Below, piece by piece: positions 1-10,863 of a stretch of DNA of 64,000 nt. This stretch comes from Halichoerus grypus (taxonomy: Eukaryota > Chordata > Mammalia > Carnivora > Phocidae), in contig NC_135725.1 in the NCBI RefSeq assembly GCF_964656455.1, forward strand, positions 53,265,688 through 53,329,687, given 5' to 3'. Numbering within the stretch: the stretch's first letter is position 1; each line of letters starts with the position of its first letter. The position numbers were made by a program, and so were the translations under genes. A model generated the notes under the pieces. The model was not told the origin of the DNA, did no database searches, and was given only the letters and a program-made list of their open reading frames with translations.

Positions 1-30
1 TATAGCAGCCCTAAGGAAACTAATAAAGCA
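1..30 (+). mobile_element. Possible 3' end of an MLT1/MaLR-like LTR, cut by window edge
   Basis: The first bases read 'tatagcagccctaaggaaac' followed by 'taata'. This resembles the 3' end of MaLR-type LTRs ('...gttatagcagcccnannnaactaata...'). Only about 25 bases are visible, so this rests on a short remembered motif. Confidence 0.3.
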
Positions 31-269
31 ACTAAGACAAAACCTCTATGACAGTAGACAAGGACACATGGGGAGTGTGGAAGGGATCTAGGGCTGATAA
101 TTCTCAGAAATAAACAGCAAATATTCAGTTTCAGAAAGAGATAATTGTATAATAAGTTTGAACCCCTTTGTAAAAGACTGAAATCAAATGGAAAGCTATC
201 CCAGCAGGGGATCAAAGAAAAAATGATAGGAAATGGCCAGGGGAATCCAGAGGAGACAGATCTCAGAAA

Positions 270-560
270 TTTCTTCTTGCCACACAGTCATAAAAGGTCA
301 CATATTGCATAATCCTATTTATATGAAATGCCCAGAATAGCAAATTTATAAAGAAAGAGAATAGATTAGTGACACATGGGAGGGGGACATGGGAGTGACT
401 GCTAATGGGTAAAGGCTTCATTTTGGGATAATGAAATTTTCCAAAATAAGTCTGTGTTAATAGCTACAGAACTCTATATTTTTTTAAAAGCCATTGGATT
501 GTCCACTGTAAACTGATGAACTTCATGGTTTATAAATTGCATCTCAATAAACCTATTAAA
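270..560 (+). mobile_element. Ancient L1M 3' end
   Basis: The order of motifs matches the 3' end of old mammalian L1M elements: 'cctatttatatgaaatgcccagaa', then 'agagaatagattagtg', 'gggagtgactgctaatgggt', 'ttttgggataatgaaa', and a terminal 'aattgcatctcaataaacct' with an A-rich tail. It is heavily diverged. Subfamily cannot be set by eye. Confidence 0.6.
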
Positions 561-599
561 ATAACAAAATAAGTGATACAATGATAAAATTTTAAATAT

Positions 600-830
600 T
601 GATATTGGAAAGACACACGATCTTATGAAGAAAAAAATGTTACTCAGAACATCAAGACATATACTAGTAAAATTATAAGACTTTAAAGATAAAGAATAAT
701 CCTTTGAGCACCCAGCGTGAAAGGTCCACTATTCACAATGAGTCAAGTAACAGACTGGCATCTGGCTGCTTTCTCAATAGCAGCATCCAGAGCCATAGAA
801 GAGCACCTACAGGGTACTTAGGATAGTTTT
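600..830 (+). mobile_element. HAL1/L1 ORF1-derived remnant
   Basis: The stretch around 'ctttaaagataaagaataat' and 'cagactggcatctggctgc' follows the line of the L1/HAL1 ORF1 C-terminal region. It is strongly diverged and has no long open frame. It could belong to the same ancient insertion complex as the L1M 3' end just upstream. Confidence 0.4.
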
Positions 831-1440
831 CATCTTCTCATTGCCAAACCTTAGGATATTTATTAGCCTTTCTGGACTCACTTCTATCAAAACTAACATT
901 CTAAATAAAACTCAATGAATTTCCAGGGCTTTCTTTTAATATGAATAAGCAGATATACCTGTGTTTCTGAGAGCAGACCTCTGGCCAAATATCATCCTAC
1001 CAATGTGGATAGACATCCCTGGATTCTTAGGCTGCTTCATTTGCTGTATGTCACACCTGACAGGATCCATGGTGTCCTGCCTAACCTTTCCAATTAGGCT
1101 TATTTTTGTTTTACAGTGTAATAAATACCTCTGAGCTTATTATTGTATCTTATAAATGAATTGCTCTGAATTGCTTATTACTCAAAAAGATTCCAGCAGC
1201 TTTCCTAAAAATTAAAATTAATGTTTGTCTCCTGGGAGCAATCAAAATATGTGCCCATTATAATGCAGTTTGAAGAACAAATCAACTTCCTTTTTTTTCT
1301 GTTAAATTTTATGTCATTATATTAAAACACTGTGTTGTTGAAAAATTAACTCTAAATCATTCTGTAAAGTCACTTAGAAATAATCTTCTAGAAGCATAAT
1401 AATAGCCCATGATCTTTTTTCACAGAAGTAGAATCATCTT
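831..1440. other. Single-copy AT-rich DNA, no feature seen
   Basis: No open frame, repeat consensus or RNA gene is recognised between the HAL1-like remnant and the MIR fragment. Confidence 0.5.
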
Positions 1441-1575
1441 ATACACTCCACATACCAAGGGACCTTAGAGACTGTGTCATCTAACCTTCTCATTATACAG
1501 GTGAACAAATTCGGCCCCCAGAGAATCTATGACGGTTAAACAATTATAAGGCTGGAACCAGATTCGGATTTTGAT
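1441..1575 (-). mobile_element. MIR SINE fragment
   Basis: Reads as reverse-complement MIR: 'cataccaagggaccttagag', 'cattatacaggtgaacaaat', 'ggcccccagagaatc' and 'ggctggaaccagattcggat' match the order of the tRNA-derived and core MIR segments. Highly diverged. Confidence 0.6.
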
Positions 1576-1829
1576 TGCTTGTATAATACTCCTTACACTT
1601 CCCCATAACCTCCTCTCTTCCTCTGTTTAGATCTGTACTCATAAGCATTATTTAATTCATTGCACAAGTATTTATTCATTGTCCACTGTGTGCGAGCTAT
1701 TCTTTGAAATTCAGAAGATGCAGAGGTGAAGAAGACAGATAAGGTCCATGTCCTCAGTGAACCACTATTTCCTGACTTCACTTGGCTTCTGCAGATTTTC
1801 ATTCACATTCCTCTTTCCTTCACCATGTC

Positions 1830-2175
1830 TTTCCAAGATCCACTTCCTTCAGGTACTCTTGACATTCCTATTTTACATATCACTGGGCCATAAGCCTGAG
1901 GCAAGTCCTCTAGGAAGACTTCTCTGTTCCCCTCATTGCCCTCGTCTGGGCTATGTGCCCTTGCTCTATGGTCCCTTAACACTGTGTGCTTACCTCTGTC
2001 AGAGCACCGTTACTTGGAAAGGTATTCATCTCCTTACTTCTCATTCCTTCCTCTTAAACTGTAACCTCCTAGAGGGCAGGGACTTGTGTCACGTTTGTTC
2101 CAGTATCTTTAGTATCTGCATAGTACCTGGAACAGAATGAGTGCTCACTAAATATTTGTTGTTGATTAAATTGAG
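1830..2175 (+). mobile_element. L2 LINE 3' end
   Basis: Matches the L2 3' end: a 'gtaacctcctagagggcagg' segment, then 'gacttgtgtca', 'gtatctgcatagtacctgga' and 'gtgctcactaaatatttgtt', a degenerate form of '...cagtgcctggcacatagtaggcgctcaataaatgtttgttgaatg'. It contains a 130-codon open frame from 1748 that is not a gene. Confidence 0.7.
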
Positions 2176-3840
2176 AATGTCTTAATAAACATAAGATCTT
2201 ATATGGACCATCTACATCTCGCTGTAAATGAACTTAAACAAATGAATTCTTCCTCCTAGGGTTGTTTGTATCTTATTAGCTCCATACTAGTCATTAGAAA
2301 ATGATGTCAAAAATATCCAATTCATTTCTAGGACTACTTTCTTCTCCATCCTGATGTCATGTATGCTCCACATAATCTCTCAGCAGTGGACAGCTCATAT
2401 CTATGGGAAAATACAACCCTCTTCTCTGCTCAACCCAGGATAAGATCCTGATGTTAGATTTTAACACACTAGAGACAGATTTCATTGGACTTCTAAGAAA
2501 ATTACTTTGGTTTTCTGTTAAATGCCAAAATGATTTAAAAGTTGCCTCATGATGACTTGCGGTGTAAAAAAAAATCCACAAAATAGAACATGGGTGCTTG
2601 TCAGATGCTACCTTTCAGAGTTGAGCTTCTATGTGTGATGGACTGAAGGTCTATGGTCTACTTCCAGAAACAGAAAACAATAACAAAATCCTCAGCACCA
2701 ACATAAAAATCCACACATTCTAGTTTAGTTATTACACAGGCCAATTTATAATTCTTTCTCAGCTGGAATCTGATATGGTAGAGTCAACAGATTCATTCAG
2801 ATCTCAACTTTTATCTTTTCACTGGGGCATGCTCTCTAATTGAACACTGCTTACACTTTGTGGGAAAGGAAAAACACTCCAGGATGTCTTTGCATTAAAG
2901 GGAGCTATGGGGGGTGTACTACATAATTATCCTTGAATTGTATTACGAGTAACTCTATAGGAGACACTAAAATTTGGCCTACTATCTACTAAATACAAAG
3001 AAAAATGTCAAGGCTCCATTATTTTAGGCAAAGATATATGTATATATATATATTTCATATGATATTATTTAGTCATGCCATGAAAAAAAATCATCATTAT
3101 TTTCTCAAACAAATCAATGCCTGCTTTAAAATACAAACATAATTTCTTCATTTTTCTCAACTGCTAAGTTTTAGGTGTTGTTCCAATTATTAGCAGGAAT
3201 AATCCCTTGGTATTCTTTCTGGATTTAGCCTCAGTAATACTCAGAGTAATTCTAAATCAGGGGAATAGTTTTTGAAGGTCCCTCTTGTTTCTTCCTTTCT
3301 TTCAGGAATTCCAAGTTGAGTCCATTGGGCTTCTGTCTGGCAATGAAGGAGACCTTACCCATTGTAATGACCTATTCTCCTTCTAATAATACAAGTGGAG
3401 TTATAGGGAAGAGGCTAATATAATATATAATTAACACAAGTCTATTCCAATTATTAATAAACACTTATTTATTGAGAATGGAATTTAGCATTGGAGAGAC
3501 CAGGATTAAATCCATTATCTTCCACATATTGTATTACTAATTTAAGGCTCAGTTTATACACAATTAAGCAATTTGGCATTTTAAATGTGAAACATGTCAA
3601 GACTCTAAAACACTGTCTTTCACACATGGCTCAATGGATTATGTGTTTTAGCCCTTAATTTATGCTTCATGACCAACAATGTACAATGTCATAGGGTACA
3701 GTTAAGTTAGACATCTCTAATTCAAAATGGCAGGCATTCCAAAGGCTCCGAAGTCCTACCTAAACTATCCCTTCAGGCAACAATTAAGATTGATTGCAAA
3801 TAAATTTATTCACCATTCTATTCTAGCAACTCAGTTTACT
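2176..3840. other. AT-rich single-copy DNA, nothing recognised
   Basis: About 1.6 kb with only short chance frames and a small TA-rich patch near 3035-3062. No repeat consensus, exon-like structure or RNA gene is seen. Confidence 0.5.
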
Positions 3841-3846
3841 GATCTG

Positions 3847-3855
3847 ATATATATA

Positions 3856-3907
<52 letters not shown>
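3847..3907. repeat. (TG)n(TA)n compound microsatellite
   Basis: A run of TG dinucleotides followed by a longer run of TA dinucleotides, flanked by short TA repeats. Likely polymorphic. Confidence 0.97.
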
Positions 3908-3909
<2 letters not shown>

Positions 3910-3944
3910 AATCCTCTTTTCCCTTTCTTCTCCTAACTGTTCAA

Positions 3945-4062
3945 TCTTGACTCCATTAGTTAACCTCTCTGGGCATCAATTTCTTCCTCTTTAAAATGAG
4001 AGGATTAAACTTGGCATGGCATTTTCAGCTCTAACGTTCTATGATTATGCCTAGAGGAAATG
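3945..4062 (+). mobile_element. MIR SINE fragment
   Basis: Contains 'gttaacctctctgggcatca', 'atttcttcctctttaaaatg', 'agaggattaa' and 'cagctctaacgttctatgat', in the order of the MIR core and 3' half on the plus strand. Confidence 0.7.
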
Positions 4063-4971
4063 ATCCTGGAGGTCCGGGGAATAAAAGAGGGTCCACGGAA
4101 CACTTGAAATGACCATTGAAAAGTGAGCTGAAATCTAGTTGGGAAAAGCAGGTGAAGATGGCATCCCACATGAGAAAATACTGTGAGCAATGGCTCTTGA
4201 TCAGACAATTCCAGACAAGTTTAAAAATTCAATGATGGTGATGAAGATGATGATGAAGATAATGCAGAATATTTCAGATTAAAGCAATACATCACGATGT
4301 ACCATCTGCCATTCCATTTTGAGCAAATCACCCCTCAGGCAATAACTGCACTTGGCAGATTTTACACAAAATGTACAATACAGTTTGGCTCAAATAAAAA
4401 CCATCTAAAATTGAATGCTTTGCCCCAACAACAACAACAACAAAGTGTGATGTCTTCATTAATATGTTAATTTGCCCATTTCCTATCAGAGTAAAAATAA
4501 AGGCCCCATGCACAGGTTGACCCAATTAACACTATACAGTTAACTTTAAAGAGTACCTTCCCAAAAATTGCTATGTGAAAAGAACGACAACTGGGATGAT
4601 TTAAGATTTCATGGGAAAATGGGATTAAAGGAGTACACCTGTGAAAAGGCTTAATACAGTTTTCAATTACTAAAATAAAAATCAGTAACATGTTACATAA
4701 AGACAACATCAACGACATATACATTTTACATCAGTAATATTGAAGCTTTCACTATTGATTTCCCTCTGCCATGTTCTGATCATGAGAAACTTCTGTTGAT
4801 TTCCCTTTGTCCAAAATTTCAATTCTTATGTATATGTATACTTTATTGTATGTTAAGCACATATTAAAAAGCATCCTTTTCTGCACCTGGTCCTTTTTCA
4901 CAATGTCTTCATACCATTCTGCATAATTCCCATGTGTTAAATCCTGCCATGTTCTCAGAGATGCACAGTGA
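4063..4971. other. Single-copy DNA with a short GAT-rich patch
   Basis: A degenerate (GAT)n-like patch lies at about 4233-4265 and a short (CAA)n run at 4428-4443. No gene or other repeat is recognised. Confidence 0.5.
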
Positions 4972-5024
4972 CTAGGGTTGCCAGCATTAGCAAATAAAAA
5001 TACAGAATGCTAAGTTAAATTCCA
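4972..5024 (+). mobile_element. Terminal fragment of a hAT-like DNA transposon
   Basis: Begins 'ctagggttgccag' and continues with 'gcaaataaaaatacag', 'aatgc' and 'agttaaatt'. This is the same terminal sequence, in inverse orientation, as the right end of the decayed transposon ending at 47447, so both belong to one family. Only about 50 bp is kept here. Confidence 0.6.
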
Positions 5025-6077
5025 AAAAAACAATAAAAGTACTTGAGCAAATATTTCTGAAGCTTTCTCCACAAAATTCAAAATGATAGATTATTAGCTT
5101 CCTCACAGTAAAGCCTTATCAAAACACATACCCAGAGCTTCTTTCAGAGCAACCTTGACTGCTTCCATCCCACACAATCCTAGAAGTTCTAAGGCATTGG
5201 CTATTTTTCCTATATCGTCCTTACCCTGCCCTGCCCCACCCTCTGCAAAGTTTCAAGCCTATAATCCACCATTCTGCTTTATCTAGTTTTTTCTCTTTTC
5301 CAAAAACCAGTATTCTCTTTTTCTAATTATGTCTAACAATTTGCATCATCTGCTTTCACAGTCTTGTTGAAATGCAGACAGAAGAAAATTTGCATGTATT
5401 CTCCAAAATTTTTGCATAAAGAGAACTTGCATTTTGAAAGAGTTAATTTATTTAAGTATCTATAGTTTTCTTTGACTTGGTCAAAATACAAAGAAAAAGA
5501 TCATAAATATTTATATAAAAATAATTATCAGCAAATTACTGCTACAATATATATACTGCTACAATTATATATTTAATATATAAATGTCATTCACTTTATT
5601 TACATTAACATTTCTGAACAAACAATTCTGATTTTGCCATACACTAAGGGCCAGGTCTTGAAATTTGCAGGGTGATCTAAAGGTAATTTAGTTCAAGTCC
5701 TCAAGGGTGAAAAAAAATAGCTTTAGTGTATGAAAATCCTGGACCATTTCCAATACAAAACTTTAAGAAGTACTGAATTATTCATTTTTATTTGGAAAAT
5801 ATTACAGCCTAACAGCTGAACAAATAAAATAGCATGTTAAAATTGCAGTTATTGGTATCTAAAAGCATAAAAATGGTTTTTTAACTGTTTTGAGAGCTTT
5901 TTACCTCATTTTACAAACTGGTAATGTTCCAATAAGAGTCCTTATTGGAGGCAAAATGAGGCAAGTATAAGTGGCAAGATACGGAGCTGAGAGCTGAGAC
6001 TCTCATTCTAATTTCTTATATAAGCAGAAGCCACAAGCTTTTTAACGGAGATTCTGTACCTCTCTTTTCTCATCTGA
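5025..6077. other. AT-rich single-copy DNA with a hairpin
   Basis: No gene seen. A two-part perfect-stem inverted repeat lies at 5904-5961 (see findings). Confidence 0.5.
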
Positions 6078-6171
6078 GCAAGGAGCCTGATGTGGGGCTC
6101 GATCCCAGACCCTGGGATCATGACCTGAGCCGAAGGCAGCCGCTTAACCAAATGAGCCACCCAGGCGCCCC
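6078..6171 (-). mobile_element. Can-SINE, 3'-truncated
   Basis: The right end carries the reverse complement of the Can-SINE head ('gagccacccaggcgcccc'), then the tRNA-Lys-like body down to 'gcaaggagcctgatgtgggg'. The CT-rich part and A-rich tail are absent, and no target-site duplication is evident. Confidence 0.9.
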
Positions 6172-7255
6172 AATATTTCAGGTTATTAATGCTGTATGAA
6201 TTCATTTTCCATAATACTATGCTGAATCAATTGCTTCCTTGGCTTGATTTGTTTCTTGTGCTATCTGCCTATGCTCCTCTGACTTAGGTAAAACCATATG
6301 AAGTTGGTACTTGAAACATTATCAGTAAAAACAACACAAAACAAAACAAAAAAACAACTGTGTCTCTATATTAATTAGATATTGCCACAATAATACTACA
6401 CATCAAACAACTACAAAATATTCATGTCACACAACAAAGAAGCATGTATCTCTTGCCCAGGAGTTTGTGGATCACTAAGTTTCTTACAGGCTACACTTGA
6501 GACTGGCAAACTGGTTTCTACTTGCATATCATTGGGCAAACAAATCACATGGTTAAGCCCAAGGTTAAGGGGTAGAAAATTCACTCTTCAAATGATAGGC
6601 AAGGGTATGGATGCAGGGAGGGAAGGAGGTCTGGATCCCAGCGTTCAGTCTACTATAGTTCCTTGCCTTGATACTAGAGTTGGTTCACTGATTTGATCAA
6701 AAACATGTTAGGGTTATTCCCAAAAGTCTTTTCCAGATCATCTGGGATTTTTCTTTCTCTTATTTGACAACTAACACTTTTTATATCGATTCTTTCTTGA
6801 TTTTCCCATTTCTCACTAATACTCCATAATCTTGTCGTTTTTGTTTTATGGTCTTTCTAAGAAAACTGATTTAATTGCCTGTCTTGTTTTTTATACAATA
6901 CTGCATACTTATTATAATATTTGCTTCACTTAAAAGCCCTAAAGTACTAAAAAATTAGCAAACAAAAAAAAGCCATTAAATAATTTTACTGTATTAAATA
7001 TAGAAACTTAGAACAAAGGAGTAGGAATTAATGTTGTACCATTGCAGAAAAATATCTGTATATATTTAAATCTCAGCTCTGCAGCTGATTAAAACTTTAC
7101 TTATTTACTTATTTTTCTGGTGTTCTATCGAAATTTTTTAAAGCTATTCCATTATTTTATATGGATTGAGTAAAATTAAAAATTAGTACACACGACATTT
7201 TTTTAAGAAGCATAAATGTAACAAAAGTGGCATTATGTATCTAAAACTTTAACAA
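6172..7255. other. Single-copy DNA, nothing recognised
   Basis: AT-rich sequence with one chance frame of 90 codons (6424-6696). No repeat or gene signature recognised. Confidence 0.45.
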
Positions 7256-7560
7256 TGATTTTTACTATTGACCAAAAATATCCACTCTAAAGAAATTGCC
7301 ACATGGAAATGGTTGGATATTGGCTTATATATTTATTTTCAAGAACGTTCACTGCATTTTTCACTAAACACAGAAAAAAATCTAAAAGCCAATAATTCAG
7401 AAATTTTAATGTGAATTTCATCATATTCATACAATGGAATGCTTGGTCCCTTTGGAAAGCATGCCATTTGAGAATACTAAATTAATGGGTAATAGGCATA
7501 ATCTAGTTTGAAGCAGGAAAGCACATTTTCAAAATTATATTCAATATTTCTTAGACTTTT
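7256..7560 (+). mobile_element. Possible ancient L1 ORF2 C-terminal remnant
   Basis: The pattern 'tcatacaatggaatgc' preceded by 'agaaaaaaatctaaaagcca' resembles the decayed ORF2 C-terminal/3' region of L1M ('...catacaatggaatactatgcagcc'). Weak match; no usable frame. Confidence 0.35.
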
Positions 7561-8192
7561 GCAGGATTCATGGATTATATTGATATTCTAATGAAATCTA
7601 CAAACTCTCTACCTAGAAAAATGCACTCACACGCACAAATAACAAAGTGGTTCACAACTTGGAAGAGAGGTTTAAAATTCCAGAAGCCATTTATGGGATG
7701 CTGAGTAAATGAAGCCTGATATACATTGTCACAATTTAAAACAAAATCTGTATCTATCTCTTCATTTATTAAAAAAATTACATATAGAAAATGTTCAGGG
7801 ACTTCAGCAGCAATATGGCACGGTTTTTCAAAAAGACTCCCTTTCTGCTACAAAGAAATGCTGAGTGATACCAAGTCCATATACACACGCATACAAACAC
7901 ACACTGAGCTAGAGAGCTGCACTCAGTAGGAGAAAAAGGACATCTACAGGTGTAGAAACAAAGGGGGAATCCAAATCCAGAAGAGGAACAACCACTGATA
8001 TAATGATAGTCTGTTGAAATTTCAGAGGAGGATCTAAACTCTACTCCTTGGTTTTTAATGCTTTTGCAGAAAGAAGATGGGACCTCTAACCTCAGCTAAG
8101 CAAAACATCCCTGCACAAAGGATGTCTTCCTTGGCCAAGGAATTTGATGGAGTTTATTTCCTTTTATTATTTTTATTTTAAATGATAAGGCA
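7561..8192. other. Single-copy DNA, nothing recognised
   Basis: No feature recognised apart from chance frames. Confidence 0.45.
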
Positions 8193-8226
8193 ATTTTTAT
8201 TTATTTATTTTATTTTATTTATTTAT
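8193..8226. repeat. (ATTT)n simple repeat
   Basis: A degenerate run of TTTA/TTTTA units. Confidence 0.9.
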
Positions 8227-8952
8227 TATCTGGTCACTTAGGACTCAGAGGTTTGGGTTGTTCTTGACTAGGCACCAAATGCAAGTAAGGGAGCAAACTC
8301 TGTTCTGAAAGAACAGTCACCAGAGTCTAAAAATAAACATTGCCAACAGCAGATTTTCAACTGTCTGTGCCTAAGTATGGCGAGGAGACTTTAGAGGTGA
8401 GATAATCCAATTTTATATAATTCTTATTTTTTGTTAGAATTCTTTTTATTTCTGCCTTCCTCCACAGATATTCATTGGTTAGGGATTCTTACTCCTTATA
8501 CAGATAAACACTATGTTTCTTCGAGGAAATATTTTATGTGTAGTCACAATTTTATCCAAGCAATTTTCAATATTTTCCAGTTAAGTTAAAAGCAAAAGTG
8601 AGGTCATTGCAAAAATATAGCTGTCACTATACATCTAGTATAGCTGAGCAATAATGCATGAGCGAATACCTCCCTTTGCCCAAAGCCAGTCGTTTGGGAG
8701 AAATTTGAATAAGCAAATCATGCACAAGCAACAGAGGTAGACAGAGGGTAGTTGCATGGGTCACTGCAGAACTCACTGAGATTGGCTTAACTGCTGAATA
8801 TTTTCAGTGTGTTCTAATTCAGTGAAAAACTGTTTTAAATAAAGCCTCTAAATCAAGATCTAGCCAAGATCCCACCAACAAGCAATGAACTCGACAGAAT
8901 TTGAATAGACTATGAACCACAGTATCAAGGCTGAGTTATAAAACAAGTTAAG
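8227..8952. other. Single-copy DNA, nothing recognised
   Basis: No repeat consensus or gene seen. Confidence 0.45.
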
Positions 8953-9030
8953 TTTCTCTCTCCATCTACCTCTGCCTCTCCCCACTGCACATGCGCTCTC
9001 TCTCTAGAATAAATATATATTAAAAAAACC
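8953..9030 (+). mobile_element. Can-SINE, 5'-truncated tail
   Basis: CT-rich stretch 'tctctctccatctacctctg' followed by 'gcgctctctctctagaataa' and a short A-rich tail. This is the 3' half of an older Can-SINE; the tRNA head is missing. Confidence 0.65.
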
Positions 9031-9059
9031 CACTTCCTAAATGTAAAAGACAAACCCCC

Positions 9060-9700
9060 TAAAATTCCTAAAGTTTAAAGCCTACTATATGGTAACAGCC
9101 TTACAATCAACCACAATGGAGAAGAGAAGACAAAGAGTACACTTAAGGTGTTGAAAGTAAGTATCAGTCATGCTAGAATTGCATATCCAATTGGACTTTC
9201 AATGAAGAGTGAGGGCAAACTAGACAATTTCAGTCAAAGGCAGAAAGGATTTACTACTCACAGATAACCACTGAAAGAAGTATTAATAGAAATACTTCAA
9301 GAAAACAAAATTTAACTCAGAAAAACATGGAGAGTATGAAATATAATAGTGAGCAAGGAAATTAATGAATGTGTTGGCTATACAAAGCATTGATAATAAT
9401 GACTAAGTTTGAGGTCTTAAATTCAAATACGGACATGAAAGATGGGAGCAGGATTGCATTTAAAAGGTTTAAGGTCTTTGTATTTGGGGGAGGACAACAG
9501 AGATATTTATTAAGATTAGACAGGGTGAAGAAAGGTATTTGTTAAGACAAGTAATTAACCATTAAATTTAAGACTAATACTAAAAGAATAAAAACAATGC
9601 ATAACTTCAAATTAATCGAGGAAGCAAAGAATATAAAGAACACTTGATTAACAAAAAAGAATGGAAAAATAATTAAAAGGAAGCAAAGGAAGCAAAGAAA
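9060..9700 (+). mobile_element. HAL1/ancient L1 ORF1 and downstream remnant
   Basis: 'gctagaattgcatatccaat', 'tttcaatgaagagtgagggc' and 'gacaatttcagtcaaaggca' follow the C-terminal part of L1/HAL1 ORF1 ('...tagaattctatacccagc...aaatgaaggcaaaataaagacattttcag'). Downstream AT-rich sequence resembles the HAL1 3' region. No ORF is kept. Confidence 0.45.
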
Positions 9701-10034
9701 GCATAGTATAGAAAAAAAAGCATACTACAGAAAACAGTGTAAGGAATATATCCAAATATATTATTATTCTCAAAAATACAGGTGGATAAAACCTCCCTAT
9801 TTAAAGTTAGAGATTTTCCAATTGTATTTTTTAAAGGTATAACATGCTTACAAGAAGACATGGCTAAATATAAAGTTTTTCCCAGTAAGGTTGAAATTAA
9901 AGATATAAAAAAGAAGATACTCCAGATCATACCAACCTAAAAAATGTTATGTAGCAATATTAAAATGAGACATGATTGAGTTTCAGTAAAATATATTGAT
10001 AAGGTGGGTTATTAAGAGTATGTAAACTACACAA

Positions 10035-10142
10035 TGGTGAGCATTTTATTTTCTGCTGCATTGATCAATATATCCTAAGTGTCTAGAATATTACCTGACA
10101 CACACATGCTAAGAAATGTTTGTTGAATGTTGAATGAATACT
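10035..10142 (+). mobile_element. L2/MIR-type 3' end
   Basis: 'cctaagtgtctagaatatta', 'cctgacaca', 'gctaagaaatgtttgttgaa' and 'tgttgaatgaata' correspond to the L2-type end '...cctggcacatagtaggtgctcaataaatgtttgttgaatgaatga'. Confidence 0.6.
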
Positions 10143-10253
10143 AACAGAAAAAAAATTATCAGGGAGTTAGTACAATTCTGGATCTATATGTAATTAAAGA
10201 TTTAGCCTCAAAATATAGAAGAGCACATCTTATATGAACATGATTGCATACAT

Positions 10254-10300
10254 GCACACACACACACACACACACAGAATTTTAGAAAAAAAAAAAAAGA
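10254..10300. repeat. (CA)n microsatellite plus adjacent poly(A)
   Basis: About 12 CA units, then after a short spacer a run of 13 A. Confidence 0.95.
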
Positions 10301-10863
10301 AGGGAAGAATTCGCAAGAAACTGTGAATTTTGTAAAGAAATCCTCACTACCACCTGCCAGACTTTGCCACCTGTTGGAGCTAGACAATGTGACTGCAAAA
10401 TTACACGTACGGTGACTCAATCTGATAACACTGTTGTGCAGTATCATGCTTGTGTTCTCATCTTTGCTTATTTAATAATGGCATTAGGTGCACAGATAAA
10501 TCAGTCATCTTGTTTAGCTGAGTCCCTGATACCAAAAGGACAAGGTGATCTTCAAGTTCTGTTTCCAGTGTGATTATGTTGCCGTCTCCTCCACATTCCT
10601 CAATAGCATCTGGTGAGCATGCAATGTGAATTGTTAATTCAACTCTAGCTGTAAAATTAGTACAGGTTCAGCAGAGAGCATAGAAGCAGCTGGTAAACAA
10701 TAAGGAACCCCACAGGCTCCACTAGCTGATTTACTTCAACAGGATTCTTGACTCATTTTCTTCCTCATTGTTTTCTCTTAGTCAGTAATGCTGCAAAATT
10801 TGGCCACGTTTCTAGTCAGAAAGCTAGGGTGATACTGTATATGGGGGGAAGAGATTCCAATTT
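10301..10863. other. Single-copy DNA, nothing recognised
   Basis: No supported feature before the L1 insertion site. Confidence 0.45.

Noticed and set aside
1640..1760. 'aagtatttattcattgtcca...gagctattcttt' as an old repeat
   Set aside because: It resembles a common ancient repeat but the match is too diverged to assign by eye.
1748..2140. 130-codon plus-strand open frame
   Set aside because: Overlaps an L2 3' end and has no recognisable domain or exon context.
7800..7850. 'gggacttcagcagcaatatg' as a possible U6 snRNA pseudogene
   Set aside because: Similarity to the U6 5' end is too short and the rest does not follow.
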